A DNA stretch of 64,000 bases. Source: Enoplolaimus lenunculus. Lineage: Eukaryota > Nematoda > Enoplea > Enoplida > Thoracostomopsidae. A program made the position numbers and the translations under genes. The notes under the pieces are model-generated. The model had not been told where the DNA came from. It searched no databases and saw only the letters and a program-made list of their open reading frames with translations. The stretch's first letter is position 1; each line of letters begins with the position of its first letter. The stretch covers positions 52,911-116,910 of the forward strand of contig JASANG010003619.1 of NCBI GenBank assembly GCA_030248215.1. The letters run 5' to 3'. Below, piece by piece: positions 22,321-33,300 of this stretch.

Positions 22321-22844
22321 TACAAGAGGTTAGATCGTGGCAAAATATGACGGAGCATCTTATAGGACCTGTACATTTGGCAATGAGATAAAAACTAAGA
22401 CATATTTAAGCACAAAAATCTATTGCAAAAAATAATACTTGTTAATGAATATTTCGACATTTTAAGATTGACCATTTGTGCAATTTGCATTCATATTTAT
22501 AACCTCGTCGCAATTTTACGCATTTAACTAGCAAACACATTGTGCGTTTCAAAGCAACTATTTGCAACGCGAAATTTTCATCATAGCAGGGCCGGCGCAG
22601 TAGATAAATTCGCCCACCCACTAAATCGGCCACTGATAAAGTGACGTCAAAAACGAACATTCTGAAAATTTTCTAATTAGCGGTTTATAGGCTCTAGAAC
22701 AATATTTTTGCTTTGCTCTCAGAACAATTAAGTGATTGGGCAGTTTTCTTGTTTTCATAACAAAATTCAAAAAAGCTAAAACTGGCCAGTACTGTGTGCT
22801 TTCTCATAATCATGGGTGTAACCAGCATTTCATTTCGAAAGGGT

Positions 22845-23057
22845 ACACTGCAAAAATGGTGAGTCGAATTGACTGCATCTGAAATAGGCTCTACCGGACT
22901 ACGCAAATTAAGTCAAAGTTTGACTCCACCAGAGTCACATTCAACTCATTGAGTCGCACATTGTGACTCTGGCGGAGTCGAATTTGACTCAGTTTGTGTA
23001 GTCCCGTAGAACCTATTTCGGAGCGAGTCAATTTGACTCAACCATTTTTTACAGTGT
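22845..23057 (+). mobile_element. Mariner-like MITE, CACTGTAAAAAATG family, copy 2
   Basis: TIRs CACTGCAAAAATGGTGAGTC and AACCATTTTTTACAGTG, with TA flanks. The 90 bp after it is the inverted counterpart of the 90 bp before copy 1 (ATCAACCTTTATGTAAAAG versus CTTTTACATAAGGTTGAT). Confidence 0.85.
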
Positions 23058-23149
23058 ATATCAACCTTTATGTAAAAGAAAAATATTTCGACCTCAAGCA
23101 ACGAGAAGGATAATCCAACGAATATAAGAGTGTTTTTCACGTTTCTCTT

Positions 23150-24900
23150 AGAGATTTCAGGACTAGATATATTCCCAGTATTTCTGTTTTTGTATGCGCC
23201 GGTGCTCATAAGTATCTTATCAATCGAGTCTCGAAGTTCAATTAGCTATAGCGCCTAATTAACGCTACCGTGTTTTTGGTATGGTGCAGATTTTCCAGCA
23301 TAATTCTCACTGATTTTAACTTATTTCAAACATTTCAACAGCCTACTAGCATTCATGGCTGCATACAACAATGGATGGATACTGGGATATATACCCATCC
23401 GAAATTTCTGAAACGGGCTCAAAAAAGCCACTTTTACAGTTGCAGAAAAACTTTTACAGAGGAGTAACAAATTTCTAGCTTATATAAGTACGTTCGCTTG
23501 GAAAAAACTTAGACAATCGTTTAGACGTAGCGATGAACTACCGATATTAGATCTTGACTACGCCTCTGCTGGCATTAAAAATGTATAAAACAATCTCAGC
23601 GTAAGATTCAGAGGCGCTGGGTGCAGTGACATCTGGACAGAAATATTTTTCAATGATATTTGCAAATAGCTGACTTTCAGGAGGCACGTATACGGTTTGC
23701 TCATTAATGTTAAATTGCATGTTCGTATTGTATACTTATTTTCTAACACTATGATTATCCTTCATTTGCTAAAATAATTGTGACCTTTGGCAAAGTTAAA
23801 TGTTTGACATTTTACACCATTGGCGTAGCCAGAATTTCATTTCAGAAACAGAGAACCACGTCAAAATAGATTTTTGTGCGAACCAGTATAATGAACGAAT
23901 AAACCGTTTTGACCTCTGAAGGTTGTTCTGTATACTGTAAAAGTGTCATTTTCGAGTTGTTCCATTTTGGGGCATTAACATATCCCTCTGTTCTCTTTTA
24001 GGAATACCGTTCTGATTAGTTATGAATAGAAATCAATGTCATACATTCGTGTGGAAGATCTTTTGCTAAAAATGAACCGACTGTTGCTGATAATTTGTAA
24101 CCTTCATTTATAAAGCTAAACACCGTACAAGCAGATTTTGGGCAGCGTTCCAACTGATTTTTGTATACGATTAGTGGTGTGCAGATTAGTTAGTAAAGAT
24201 GTGGTTGGAAATTGCAACGATTTTGACGAGTTTACTTGATTTGTATTGGTCTTCCAACAAACCGTAGATATTGTATACGGTACTTGCTTACATTTTTCCT
24301 GCAAAAGATTTCCGCACACAATGACTGCATTTAAATAAAGTAGACTGAGTACGCTCGCTCCGTAGCAAATTCCTCCCGAAATAAAATTTTGATCCCCCTG
24401 CTGAAGCTTAATAAGCTCAGGGCTTAAGTATGGATTTAGGGTTAGGGATTAGATTTAGGTTTGGCATATAAGCCGAATCCTACGCGCAGGCTTAGAAAAT
24501 TAGGAAACTTTTGCATCCTATACACGTTCTAGCAAATCTAGCTATATATGTAAGCGCGTTCACCGCCCTCAAATTATTACTTTTATCTGATCACCGTATA
24601 CCGGACTCTAACTTGCACTACTATGCAAACTCGTGCTTGTTAAATTGAATATCTGTTTTGTCGGTTTATAAACCTGTATTCAAAGAAAACTTTTCGAACT
24701 TAGCAACAAGGTTTGCACTAATTGATTGTGAAAAATAGTGATTTTAGAAACGCGTGTCGTGTAGCTTAAAATGCTTAGGACATTTGTTACTTTTGAATCA
24801 ACAAAGTGTTTTCTGGAAACGTTGAGCTAAATCTGATTTGTAATGATTAGTGCAAATCTTTTAAGGGGTTTTTACAATTATTCTTAAACTTTTAACGTTT
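23150..24900. other. No gene recognised
   Basis: AT-rich with short chance frames only. A degenerate TTAGGG/TTAGGC-like stretch is at 24418-24500. Confidence 0.4.
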
Positions 24901-24924
24901 GAGCTTCTCATGCGTAATCCTCGC

Positions 24925-25475
24925 CGAACCTGATATCCGTTTCTGTTTCCGGCAAAACACGATGTCCGTTTCCGTTTCTGTTTTTGTAATAGAAATATTG
25001 TAGGTCAATGGCGGATCCATGGGGGCCACTCAGGCCGTGGGCCCCCCAACAGCATGTCGATAAAAATTATATACCAATTTTATGGCAATAGTTCGCCGTT
25101 TGTGTGCGCGTCAAAAATAAGTTTATTACCTGTGAAATTTTGCACCACCCCATTTTGAGATCCTGGATCCGCCACTGTTGTAGGTGTATATATTTCGTTA
25201 TTTTTATGCTTATAATTAGTTATAGATCACCAGTAAATCGAGCAGTTTTTCATTACAGATTCGCAAATACTTGATATTAAATGAAAATGGCAAAAATCAT
25301 CCAAAATCTAAAACAAATCTGGGCGTACCATCTCGTATTTGCTTAAATTATTGAAAAGCTCGGTGAATATTTGCATAAATCAATTGTGTTGGCAGAAAAA
25401 TATGACACCGTTTTGAAACTTTTATATATACTTTAATATCCATTTTTCGTTTTCGTTAATTTTATCCCTATTTGC
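24925..25475 (-). repeat. Dispersed repeat with CCGTTTCCGTTTC end, interrupted by a hAT MITE
   Basis: Left part GATATCCGTTTCTGTTTCCG; after the nested MITE it continues TATTTTTATGCTTATAATTAG. It aligns in reverse with 8756-9060 (GGAAACGGATAGCG; CTAATTTTAAGCATAAAAATA). A shorter relative is at 48290-48470. Confidence 0.65.
25006..25177. mobile_element. hAT-type MITE, CARTGGCGGATCC ends, 8-bp target duplication
   Basis: Ends CAATGGCGGATCC and GGATCCGCCACTG. The exact duplication TTGTAGGT flanks it (24998-25005 and 25178-25185). It is nested inside an older CCGTTTCCGTTTC-type repeat (24925-25475). Confidence 0.88.
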
Positions 25476-25525
25476 TTCCATATTTTTACTATCTGTTTGA
25501 TATTAAATAAATTAGTGTTTTATAG

Positions 25526-25897
25526 TCAAAAGTTCAACGATCTGCGCGCTTTGTCTAGTGACGAAAAATTTAATACCGTTTGACCCAACTGTAAAGTTAA
25601 AGATGGAATTCGAATTGGCTGCCCACTCTCACCACCCTTAACTTCACTATGCGGTAGCCCTTTAATCGGGGGACCAGAGGTCACCCGTGTCCGGAGTGGG
25701 TCCATCCTGAGACCGACATCCTTGGAGGCAATCGCGAATTTCGTCAAGGTCCAATGTAATTCGAACCTCCGACGGGGGTTGACCGCTTTACCCACCTTCA
25801 GGAAACTCGTCAGCGTGGATCCCGCCAACAGTTTCCTTCCAGCGAGCGTTGCGCAACAGACGACCAGATCCCCTCGGCGGATGTCCCTACATCCCAA
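25526..25897 (-). other. GC-rich island with a 123-codon frame, possible repeat
   Basis: About 370 bp with distinctly higher G+C than its surroundings. The minus strand is open from ATG 25897 to 25526 (MGCRDIRRGDLVVCC, then SFLKVGKAVNPRRRFEL and RMDPLRTRVTSGPP). The opposite strand is also largely open, as expected from the composition. It may be a dispersed repeat or an inserted foreign segment; no domain is recognised. Confidence 0.3.
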
Positions 25898-26974
25898 GTG
25901 ATCACCCTCAGCACACTAATAACATTTTCACTCTATTCTGCACACAAATTCAAATACAACGCACTAGCTATGTAATTTGTAAAACGTAACACATGTATAA
26001 ATTTAAAACCGCCGCAATGTTCTTGCAAAACTTACGTAAATACACAATATCCGAGAAAGACTTTATACATCATAAAACTAGCTAGCCTCCTTTTTCATTT
26101 TCCAAAAGTCATTACTGTTTCCAGGCGAAATTTCGCACAATTTTTAATAACTTTACTGTAAAACCGGGCAAATCAGCCGTGCTTAAGCTGAATCCAGCTT
26201 GAGCTAAATGGACATATCCACATCTCTACACCAACTTGTTGACAATACGGAACTCAACTACGCTTTCGTGGTCATTAACATGTTGCAAGTTTTTCGACAA
26301 CGCTTATATACTCGCGGATTTTTTTATTAAGTGTAGCTTAGTCTCAGATGATCATCCAATTAAATTACGCGTGACATCGAACTTTTTGAACAGTTGCGCC
26401 TTTATAATTACAACGGCCTACACAGTCTATTAATCCAAAACACCACATACATGTTTGATTGTAACGAGAAATTAAAAATGGTCTTGTTTTCATTAAATAG
26501 TGCAAAAAATATGAAAAAACACCATAAACTGTAGCCAATGGGTCAAAATCAGAAACCATTATTTCTACGAAATTCGTATATTCTGGGTCTCAGAGGGATA
26601 TTGTTGAACTCTAAAAGTACAAATTTGGGAGTTTGATTATATTCCGTGGAAAATTGTTTCGATTTCATTTGTATCTTTTTACACAATTAAAGAAAAGTTT
26701 TTTGAAACTTTGAAAATAAATATATTTTGAATGGCGTGAACGAGATAGCCTTATTTTCACAGTATTCAGTGCTGAAAAACTACATTTTAACGCAAACATC
26801 TGCTTCATACATTCTAATGCGATGGGCCTGTATGGGAGCATGGTCCGTGATCCTCCGACTAAACGGTTGGATATATGTCTAATTATTATTTAAAATTGTT
26901 GAAATATTTAAACTCTAACCTAACTAACTTCATACCGTATCCTTGATTAAGCGAAAGTTTTAAGTTTACTATCT

Positions 26975-27239
26975 ATAACCCCTTCTCACATTGAGTTGCC
27001 TATAGGCAACTCAGCGCAGTGTATATACGTTACATTATATATATCGCACCGTGTTTAACAATTGCAACACGTATACATAGTACTACACCACAAGAGGTGA
27101 GAGCCCCCTGGGGCTCGAGCGTCAAGCTCCTATAGCTGAGTGGCGATGGTATACGCCTACCACTCCAGTCACTGGAATTCGAATCCTAGCAAAAGTAGGT
27201 CTAAGGGAAAATAGAAAATATCATGTGAGAATGGGTTAA
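26975..27239 (+). mobile_element. TTAA-flanked piggyBac-like MITE with Pol III A and B boxes, copy 1
   Basis: Ends ATAA-CCCCTTCTCACATTGAG and ATCATGTGAGAATGGG-TTAA. The interior carries TAGCTGAGTGG (A box) at about 27132 and ATTCGAATCC (B box) at about 27176, spaced as in a tRNA gene. It lies 270 bp upstream of the secreted-peptide ATG. Confidence 0.8.
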
Positions 27240-27509
27240 TATTTTAGGCATTTTACCGCAATACAAACACTCGCGTAACATTTGTTAGCATTTAATTTAA
27301 CTATATTTCAATCTGTCGTCGTGTAATTGTTATTTAAAAGTATCTTAGCGCAACAGAAACCATTCTTAATAGTTTTTGTAAGGTTTTATTCAAGCAAACT
27401 TCAAAGTGTACTCTTGAGTATTATTTCAGGCAATTAATAGCACAAAACAAGCATTGTTTGAATATTTTTTACAACATTTAATCTATTATAAACCTCTCAA
27501 CGGTGAAAT

Positions 27510-27794
27510 ATGGCCAAAATGATCAGCATACTATTCGTACTATCAACATTTGCTGCACTTGCGTTACCAACCGCCACCGCGTCGTGGATGTGGGAACAAC
27601 GAGTTGGGCATCCCAAACTCAATCCGTTGGTTCACTGTTATCAATCTTGTATCGACGCTCGAATCAATTCTGGGTTAACATCAAGCGCAATTATGGAAAA
27701 ATGTTGTGTTGTCAACGTCAACAGTGTCAAAATGCTCCAAGGTGACGGAGCTAGTTTTGGCGGATATCAAGCCAAACGCGACGCGAAACATTAA
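27510..27794 (+). CDS. Small secreted four-cysteine peptide (94 aa)
   Basis: Uninterrupted frame from ATG 27510 to a TAA at 27792. Residues 1-25 are a clear signal peptide: MAKMISILFVLSTFAALAL then PTATAS, with cleavage likely after ATAS. The mature part is about 69 residues and contains a CYQSC motif (C-x3-C) near residues 48-52 and an adjacent CC pair near residues 70-71, so two disulfides are plausible. It ends GGYQAKRDAKH, with a KR site that might be trimmed. A pyrimidine tract and CAG at 27423-27429 could be the acceptor for a 5' UTR intron. I recognise no family; it could be a peptide hormone, antimicrobial or other secreted factor. It sits between two TTAA-flanked MITEs (26975-27239 and 28574-28844). 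Confidence 0.6.
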   Translation: MAKMISILFVLSTFAALALPTATASWMWEQRVGHPKLNPLVHCYQSCIDARINSGLTSSAIMEKCCVVNVNSVKMLQGDGASFGGYQAKRDAKH

Positions 27795-27929
27795 TTATTA
27801 AAATTGTAACAAAATTTACGAAAACGGAATTGAAAACATTTTATATTATTTTACCTTGTAAAATTTTCCATCACGAATTGCAGTTTAGTTTTCTTGTGAA
27901 AACAGTGTGGATCGATGAGGTTACTTCTA

Positions 27930-28100
27930 GGGGTTAAACTGTACTCTATAAATTTTAATAAGCCTAAGTTTAAATCTGAGCGTAGGAGAAGTTCTAAACA
28001 CAGCCTTGGCTTAATCGTAAGTCTAAACATAAGCAAAAAATTAGTTTAAATCCTGAGGCTACTCTTTTGCAGTAAAAACGAGTCGCCCCTGTAAGGGACA
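27930..28100 (+). repeat. (GCCTAA)n-cored dispersed repeat, decayed
   Basis: Starts about 135 bp after the secreted-peptide stop. AAGCAAAAAATTAGTTTAAA and TACTCTTTTGCAGT mark the right flank. Confidence 0.55.
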
Positions 28101-28573
28101 CAGGCTATTGAGATGGACGCTCAGCGACAAATATTTGACTAATAATCAATGTCTTGGTTTATCATTGGTCATAAATTTTATGCTAAACAAAATAAAATGA
28201 TTTCTAAATGGCTCAAGTATATTAATATTTTGCCAATAATTTTGGTTTTCGAATTGGGGAGGCTGAATAATGAAAAACCTTGCGAGATAAGTGGCCAAAC
28301 AGCCAAACGGAATTTTCGTACGAAATCTTAACGGTACATTTTCTGGTTGAGGGTTGAATAGATTTGCTTTTTTTCTAAAATCTCATGGTGGATCCGTTTT
28401 GTCGTTGCCCCCATGAACCTGCTCCCTTTAGGGCATGAAGGGGCAGTAGCGGTGGCGCTGAGTAGTGTAAATAAAACCTGAGACATTTCGAAGCTCGCAA
28501 TTCAGGAATTCGAATGTTACAAGACCTATCATCAACTGGTGACGAATGCTACCGACATTTGACGGGCACATAC

Positions 28574-28844
28574 TTAACCCTTTCTCACATGAATATTTTC
28601 TATTTCCCCTGAGACTTACTTTTATGCTGGGATTCTAACTCCAGTAACTGGAGTGGGAGGCGTATACCATCACCACTCAGTTATAGGAGCTTGACGCTCG
28701 AGCCCGAGGGGGCTCTCATGTCTTGTGGTGATTTAGTACTATGTATACGTGTTACAATTGTTAAACACGGTGCGATATATACTTTTTAACGTATATACAC
28801 TGCGCTGAGTTGCCTGCAGGCCACTCAATGTGAGAATGGGTTAA
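28574..28844 (-). mobile_element. TTAA-flanked piggyBac-like MITE with Pol III boxes, copy 2
   Basis: Exact TTAA at both ends: TTAA-CCCTTTCTCACATG and ATGTGAGAATGGG-TTAA. Inverted relative to copy 1 and alignable end to end, including GGAGCTTGACGCTCGAGCC. CCC...GGG ends at TTAA are the piggyBac signature. Confidence 0.82.
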
Positions 28845-28889
28845 GGTCCGTGTTGTAAAATAGATGCAGTATAAATATCACGGCCAATG

Positions 28890-29070
28890 TTATTTTTAGG
28901 GGCGTAACAGTAGATTAAGCGTATTCCTAAGCCTAAGCCTAAGCGTTCCAAAAGCGTATTCCTAAGCCTATGCCTAGGCCTAAGCAAAAAGAATACAATC
29001 TGGAATCTAAACCTACCCTTTTATGGACCCACCAGAAACCTGGACACCCCTAAAACTAACATGGGCTGAA
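28890..29070 (+). repeat. (GCCTAA)n-cored dispersed repeat
   Basis: GGGGCGTAACAGTAGATTAA, GCGTATTCCTAAGCCTAAGC and a right flank CCAGAAACCTGGACACCCCT, the alternative right end also seen near 54.1 and 62.68 kb. Confidence 0.75.
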
Positions 29071-29229
29071 AAATTCTTCTTACCCGCTCGACTAACAATA
29101 ACTGGTTGATGGGTTTGCGCCTCACAATTTGCCAATTAATCACCACTTGTTTAATATTGCAAAATCATATTTCGTGCACTTGTTACTCGAAAATTTCCAA
29201 ATAGACAATAAATATTTAAAACCGAAATT

Positions 29230-29440
29230 TGCAGATTTTGGCCTATGTAAAGATCAGGGGCGTAACGTTTTTCTGTGTGACAGCAATAGAGTAAGCTTAA
29301 CCTTTAAACTAATTTTTTTTGCTTGGCTAGTCTTAGGCTTAGGCTTAGGAATATGCTCATTCTTACACTTAGGTTTAGGCTTAAGCTTAGGCTTAGGTAT
29401 ATGCTTGTCATACTGTTTCGCCCTTGTCATTTAGATTGGC
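29230..29440 (-). repeat. (TTAGGC)n-cored dispersed repeat, reverse copy
   Basis: AAAGATCAGGGGCGTAACGT to CTGTTTCGCCCTTGTCATTT. The core has CTTAGGCTTAGGCTTAGG. A near-duplicate follows about 430 bp later. Confidence 0.75.
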
Positions 29441-29659
29441 CCACATTTTCAACATCACCACGATACAACGACTCAGGGTTCGTGCTGAATCCATCCATTG
29501 ACAGCAGTACCAACCAAGACAATTAATGATATCCAGCCCTGAAAAATAAAGCTTTTGAATTTACTTCCATTTTTTTCAAGACAAGATCAACAGTCTTATA
29601 CGTTGTAAACATGTGGTTGATTTTTTTTCTGAGTAGAGATTAAGCCAAATTCGATATTT

Positions 29660-29885
29660 GGGCCCATGAAAAGATCAGGGGCGGAGACTTTTTCAGTGGG
29701 ACTAGAACAGAGTAAGCTTAAGCTTTGACTAACTTGTTCGCTTGGTTTAGGCTTAGGCTTAAGCTTACGCTTAGAAATATGCTCACTCTTACACTTAGGT
29801 TTAGGCTTGGACTCAGGCTTAAGTTTAGCAATATGTTTATAATGCTGTTCCGCCCGTGTTCTTTACATTGGCCGACATTTGTAAG
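29660..29885 (-). repeat. (TTAGGC)n-cored dispersed repeat, reverse copy
   Basis: AAAGATCAGGGGCGGAGACT to TGTTCCGCCCGTGTTCTTTA; the same structure as 29230-29440, so probably a local duplication. Confidence 0.75.
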
Positions 29886-30779
29886 AAATTTCAAGGTGCA
29901 ACTGGAATTCAGAAATACTGGAAAGGGAACCTGAAAGCTATTAAAATAATACAGAGATATTCAGAGGAACGAAAGCTGGTGGTGAAATATTACGGTTCCA
30001 CAGCAATTTTTGTTCTGGCCGAAATTTTTGCAAAAAATCGACCCCTGTTACTGTTGCTGCATTCAAAGGTGCAAGAACTGAAATTTTACGGGTTCCTGGC
30101 CAATTATTCATAATCATTTAAATATTGGACGTTTCTATTTGTGCTGGAAAAATTGTTATGATTTCGAATAATAGTGTATTGAAATTGGTCAATTTTTTAA
30201 ATAAACTGTTTCTGACGTGTTTTGCAGAAAACTTGACGATGAAACAGCTGAAAATTCACTAAAGCTAATCTTTGGCAAGTTTTCCAAAAAAACGTCAACA
30301 ATAAAATTGGTGACAAAAATAATATTTTAAAATACCGGTTGTTCCGGTTTTTGCAAACAAATTCAAATCGTGTTCCTGTTCCGATAAAACTTAGTTCATA
30401 CTGAAAACCTGTAAAAAATATTACTGTTGCCGAAAATTTTTTAACGCAATTTGACTTAAACTGGTAGATACCACAATAACGACGGATTTGAACGATTTAT
30501 CGTCAAACTATTTAAACTACAACGTTTTAGTATTTAAATTAAAATTAAAAACCGCAATTTTAAAATGCACTTTCTGAAACGCACGTATTGTTTGCCATTC
30601 ATATACAAATTTCACATGGGTGTATGTTCCCTGTATAGTTACGTAATCAATCTTGCAGTATACACTGTAACACAACCAAATATTTGTAATGTATGCTTTT
30701 TAATATGTTGTAAGCCTAATTTGAAACTCAGAATTCTTGTAGTTTACCTGTTGTTTCTGAGCCTAAATTGACATTTAGA

Positions 30780-31020
30780 AGCCGTATTCTCAAAAGTGTT
30801 TAGCACTTTATCACGAGTTCGTGATAGGTCCTGTAATTTTGGAACCAACGCATGGTGAGGTTCGAAATTCAGCGCATTTTCTCGTTTGGTTTGCCCTAAT
30901 TCTATACCAAATTTGTGGTCTGCAATTGCAGATGTTCGTCAGTTTGAAAACCTAGGCATTGCTTACTGATGATAGGCAAAATACGCATATGAGAATCAGG
31001 GCCTAGATAACAGTGACTGC
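30780..31020 (+). repeat. Dispersed repeat, second copy of the 10.7-kb unit
   Basis: GCCGTATTCTCAAAAGTG at the start and GAGAATCAGGGCC at the end form loose inverted ends (AATCAGAGCCTATATTCTCA near 3205 is another end of the family). Confidence 0.5.
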
Positions 31021-31223
31021 TAACTGACATTTGATAATAGTGACATAGAGATACGTCTTTACATTTGTAAAAAGACACAAAAGATCAAGCAATTTACCGC
31101 GATATGTTTATCAGCACGATTTTCGGGTTCGTTAGTAGTTGTTATTTCGTTGAACTCTTTATTGTAGCCGAAGTAATTGCGATAGAACTAAAATAAAAAA
31201 GCGTACTACATACTTCAAGAAAA

Positions 31224-31293
31224 AACACCTTATCCCAGTGGGAAAAGACACCTTATCCCAGTGGAAAAAGACACCTTATCCCTGTGGGAAAAA
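31224..31293. repeat. Short tandem triplet, about 23-bp unit
   Basis: CACCTTATCCCAGTGGGAAA occurs three times in a row with small changes. Each unit is itself a partial palindrome (TCCCAGTGGGA), so hairpins are possible. Confidence 0.8.
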
Positions 31294-31524
31294 ATGGTGA
31301 CCGCTGGGTATTACTGTTGCAAACCGAAAGATGTCGGGTGGACTCATATTTGGTTTTGCCTCTTTAGATGGTGTTTCGTATTAATCGGTTGAGCAAGTTT
31401 TTCGGTTATTTCTATTTTACCGTAAATATTCTGGATGCTCATTTTATAGCATGAGCATCGAGAAGAGTGAGTGACTTGAGTTTTATTATGTAATGATAAA
31501 ATCTTGTTAACGTTCCCATATACT

Positions 31525-31660
31525 TAAAAATAAAGCTTAGACTTAGGCTGTTTGTCAAACTTAGGCTTAGGAAATGGCATAGGTTTAGGCATAACCTCAA
31601 CAAAGCCTTTTCTCGAAACGTAAGCCTAGGTCTAGACCAACGCCTGAGCGCAAGCGTAAG
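31525..31660 (-). repeat. (TTAGGC)n-cored dispersed repeat, degenerate
   Basis: ACTTAGGCTTAGGAAATGGC with CTAGACCAACGCCTGAGCGC beyond. It is next to the 163-bp satellite. Confidence 0.55.
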
Positions 31661-31742
31661 CAAGCGGGAAATGTACGCACTTACAAGAGCCGTTGTGAGA
31701 TCCTGGAAACGTTTGGGTCTCGCTGGTAGATAAATAAAAAAT

Positions 31743-32716
31743 CTTCGCGTGCCCCAAAAGTTTGTTGGCCTTCTCAAGTATGTTTAGCGAACAACGTAGT
31801 TTGTGTGGTACCAAATCGAAACATTGCTTAGGGGATTCAAACGGAACCTATGTCAAAGAACAACCCATGTATCTGGTTTATCTTACGATTCGCAGAGAAA
31901 ACGCTTCGCGTGCCCCGGAATATTGTTTGGCTTTCTCCAGCATGTTTAGCAAACAACGTTGGTTTGTGTGGTACCAAATCGAAACGTTGCTTAGGGGATT
32001 CAAACGGAACCTATGTCAAAGAACAACCCATGTATCTGGTTTATCTTACGATTCGCAGAGAAAACGCTTCGCGCGCCCAGGAATATTTTTTGGCTTTCTC
32101 CAGCATGTTTTGCAAACAACGTTGGTTTGTGTGGTACCAAATCGAAACGTTGCTTAGGAGATTCAAACGGAACCTATGTCTAAGAATAACCCATTCATCT
32201 GGTTTATCTTACGATTCGCAGAGAAAACGCTTCGCGTGCCCCGGAATATTTTTTGGCTTTCTCCAGCATGTTTAGCAAACAACGTTGGTTTGTGTGGTAC
32301 CAAATCGAAACGTTGCTTAGGAGATTCAAACGGAACCTATGTCAAAGAACAACCCATGCATCTGGTTTATCTTACGATTCGCAGAGAAAACGCTTCGCGT
32401 GGTCAGGAATATTTTTTGGCTTTCTCCAGCATGTTTAGCAAACAACGTTGGTTTGTGTGGTACCAAATCGAAACGTTGCTTAGGAGATTCAAACGGAACC
32501 TATGTCTAAGAACAACCCATTCATCTGGTTTATCTTACGATTCGCAGAGAAAACGCTTCGCGTGCCCAGGAATATTTTTTGGCTTTCTCCAGCATGTTTA
32601 GCAAACAACGTTGGTTTGTGTGGTACCAAATCGAAACGTTGCTTAGGGGATTCAAACGGAACCTATGTAAAGAACAACCCATGTATCTGGTTTATCTTAC
32701 GATTCGCATAGAAAGC
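31743..32716. repeat. 163-bp satellite, six copies
   Basis: CTTCGCGTGCCC landmarks recur at 31743, 31904, 32067, 32230, 32393 and 32556, a period of 163 bp (161 for the first). Copies differ by few substitutions. Since 163 is not divisible by three, the open frames rotate and give repeated peptides (SKNNPCIWFILRFAEK, FVWYQIETLLRRF) that are most likely not translated. Confidence 0.92.
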
Positions 32717-32944
32717 GGCCATACTTCGTACATTGCTCGGCGTCTGATACTTATCCTTGGATATATTAAAACGTTTGATTTATCTTTTGAATGTTGTAAC
32801 AGTTTCTTTCCGTCACCTGAAAAATGTTTACCAAAAATGAAATTATGCATTTGAGAGAACAAAACAGTAAACGCCGCGCCTGAACACAGAACTCGACAAA
32901 GGCGGCATCATTATAAGTTGTGGCAGATGTATAGAACAAAGCCG

Positions 32945-33125
32945 GATAGTTTTCCGGCGGGGCTGTAATATAGAGTCAGTTTAAGTTTTACACGAACTTT
33001 TTTGTTTAGGCTTAGGCTTATGCTTACGAATAGTCTCATCCTTACGCATAGGCGTAGGCTTAGGCTTAGGCTTAAGCTTAGGAATACACTTATACTACTG
33101 TTCTGGCCCTGTTTTATACATGGGT
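32945..33125 (-). repeat. (TTAGGC)n-cored dispersed repeat
   Basis: TTTAGGCTTAGGCTTATGCT, then AGGCGTAGGCTTAGGCTTAG and the flank ACTACTGTTCTGGCCCTGTT. Confidence 0.7.
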
Positions 33126-33229
33126 CAAAAGTTGTCTTGCCAGCACTCGCCCGCTCGGTAAAATCCATCCACGTTGTCAGTTTAGATAGGAACTGGCACT
33201 CTAGTCTTTTTAAGTAAACAGATGGCAAA

Positions 33230-33300
33230 ACAGCGGGAATCGAACTGGCAGCCTCAGGATACCGAGGCAAGCGCTCTATCACTCCGCACCGCTTCTCCAA
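33230..33300 (-). repeat. tRNA-like repeat
   Basis: Minus strand GTGCGGAGTGATAGAGCGCT (A box region), an anticodon-arm-like GCCTCGGTATCCTGAGGC, then CAGTTCGATTCCCGC (B box). The anticodon loop is eight bases and T-stem pairing is poor, so a SINE head or tRNA pseudogene. Confidence 0.45.

Noticed and set aside
31762-32854. Plus-strand frames with repeated SKNNPCIWFILRFAEK-type peptides
   Set aside because: They follow the 163-bp satellite and shift frame from copy to copy.
33230-33300. Functional tRNA gene
   Set aside because: Eight-base anticodon loop and poor T stem.
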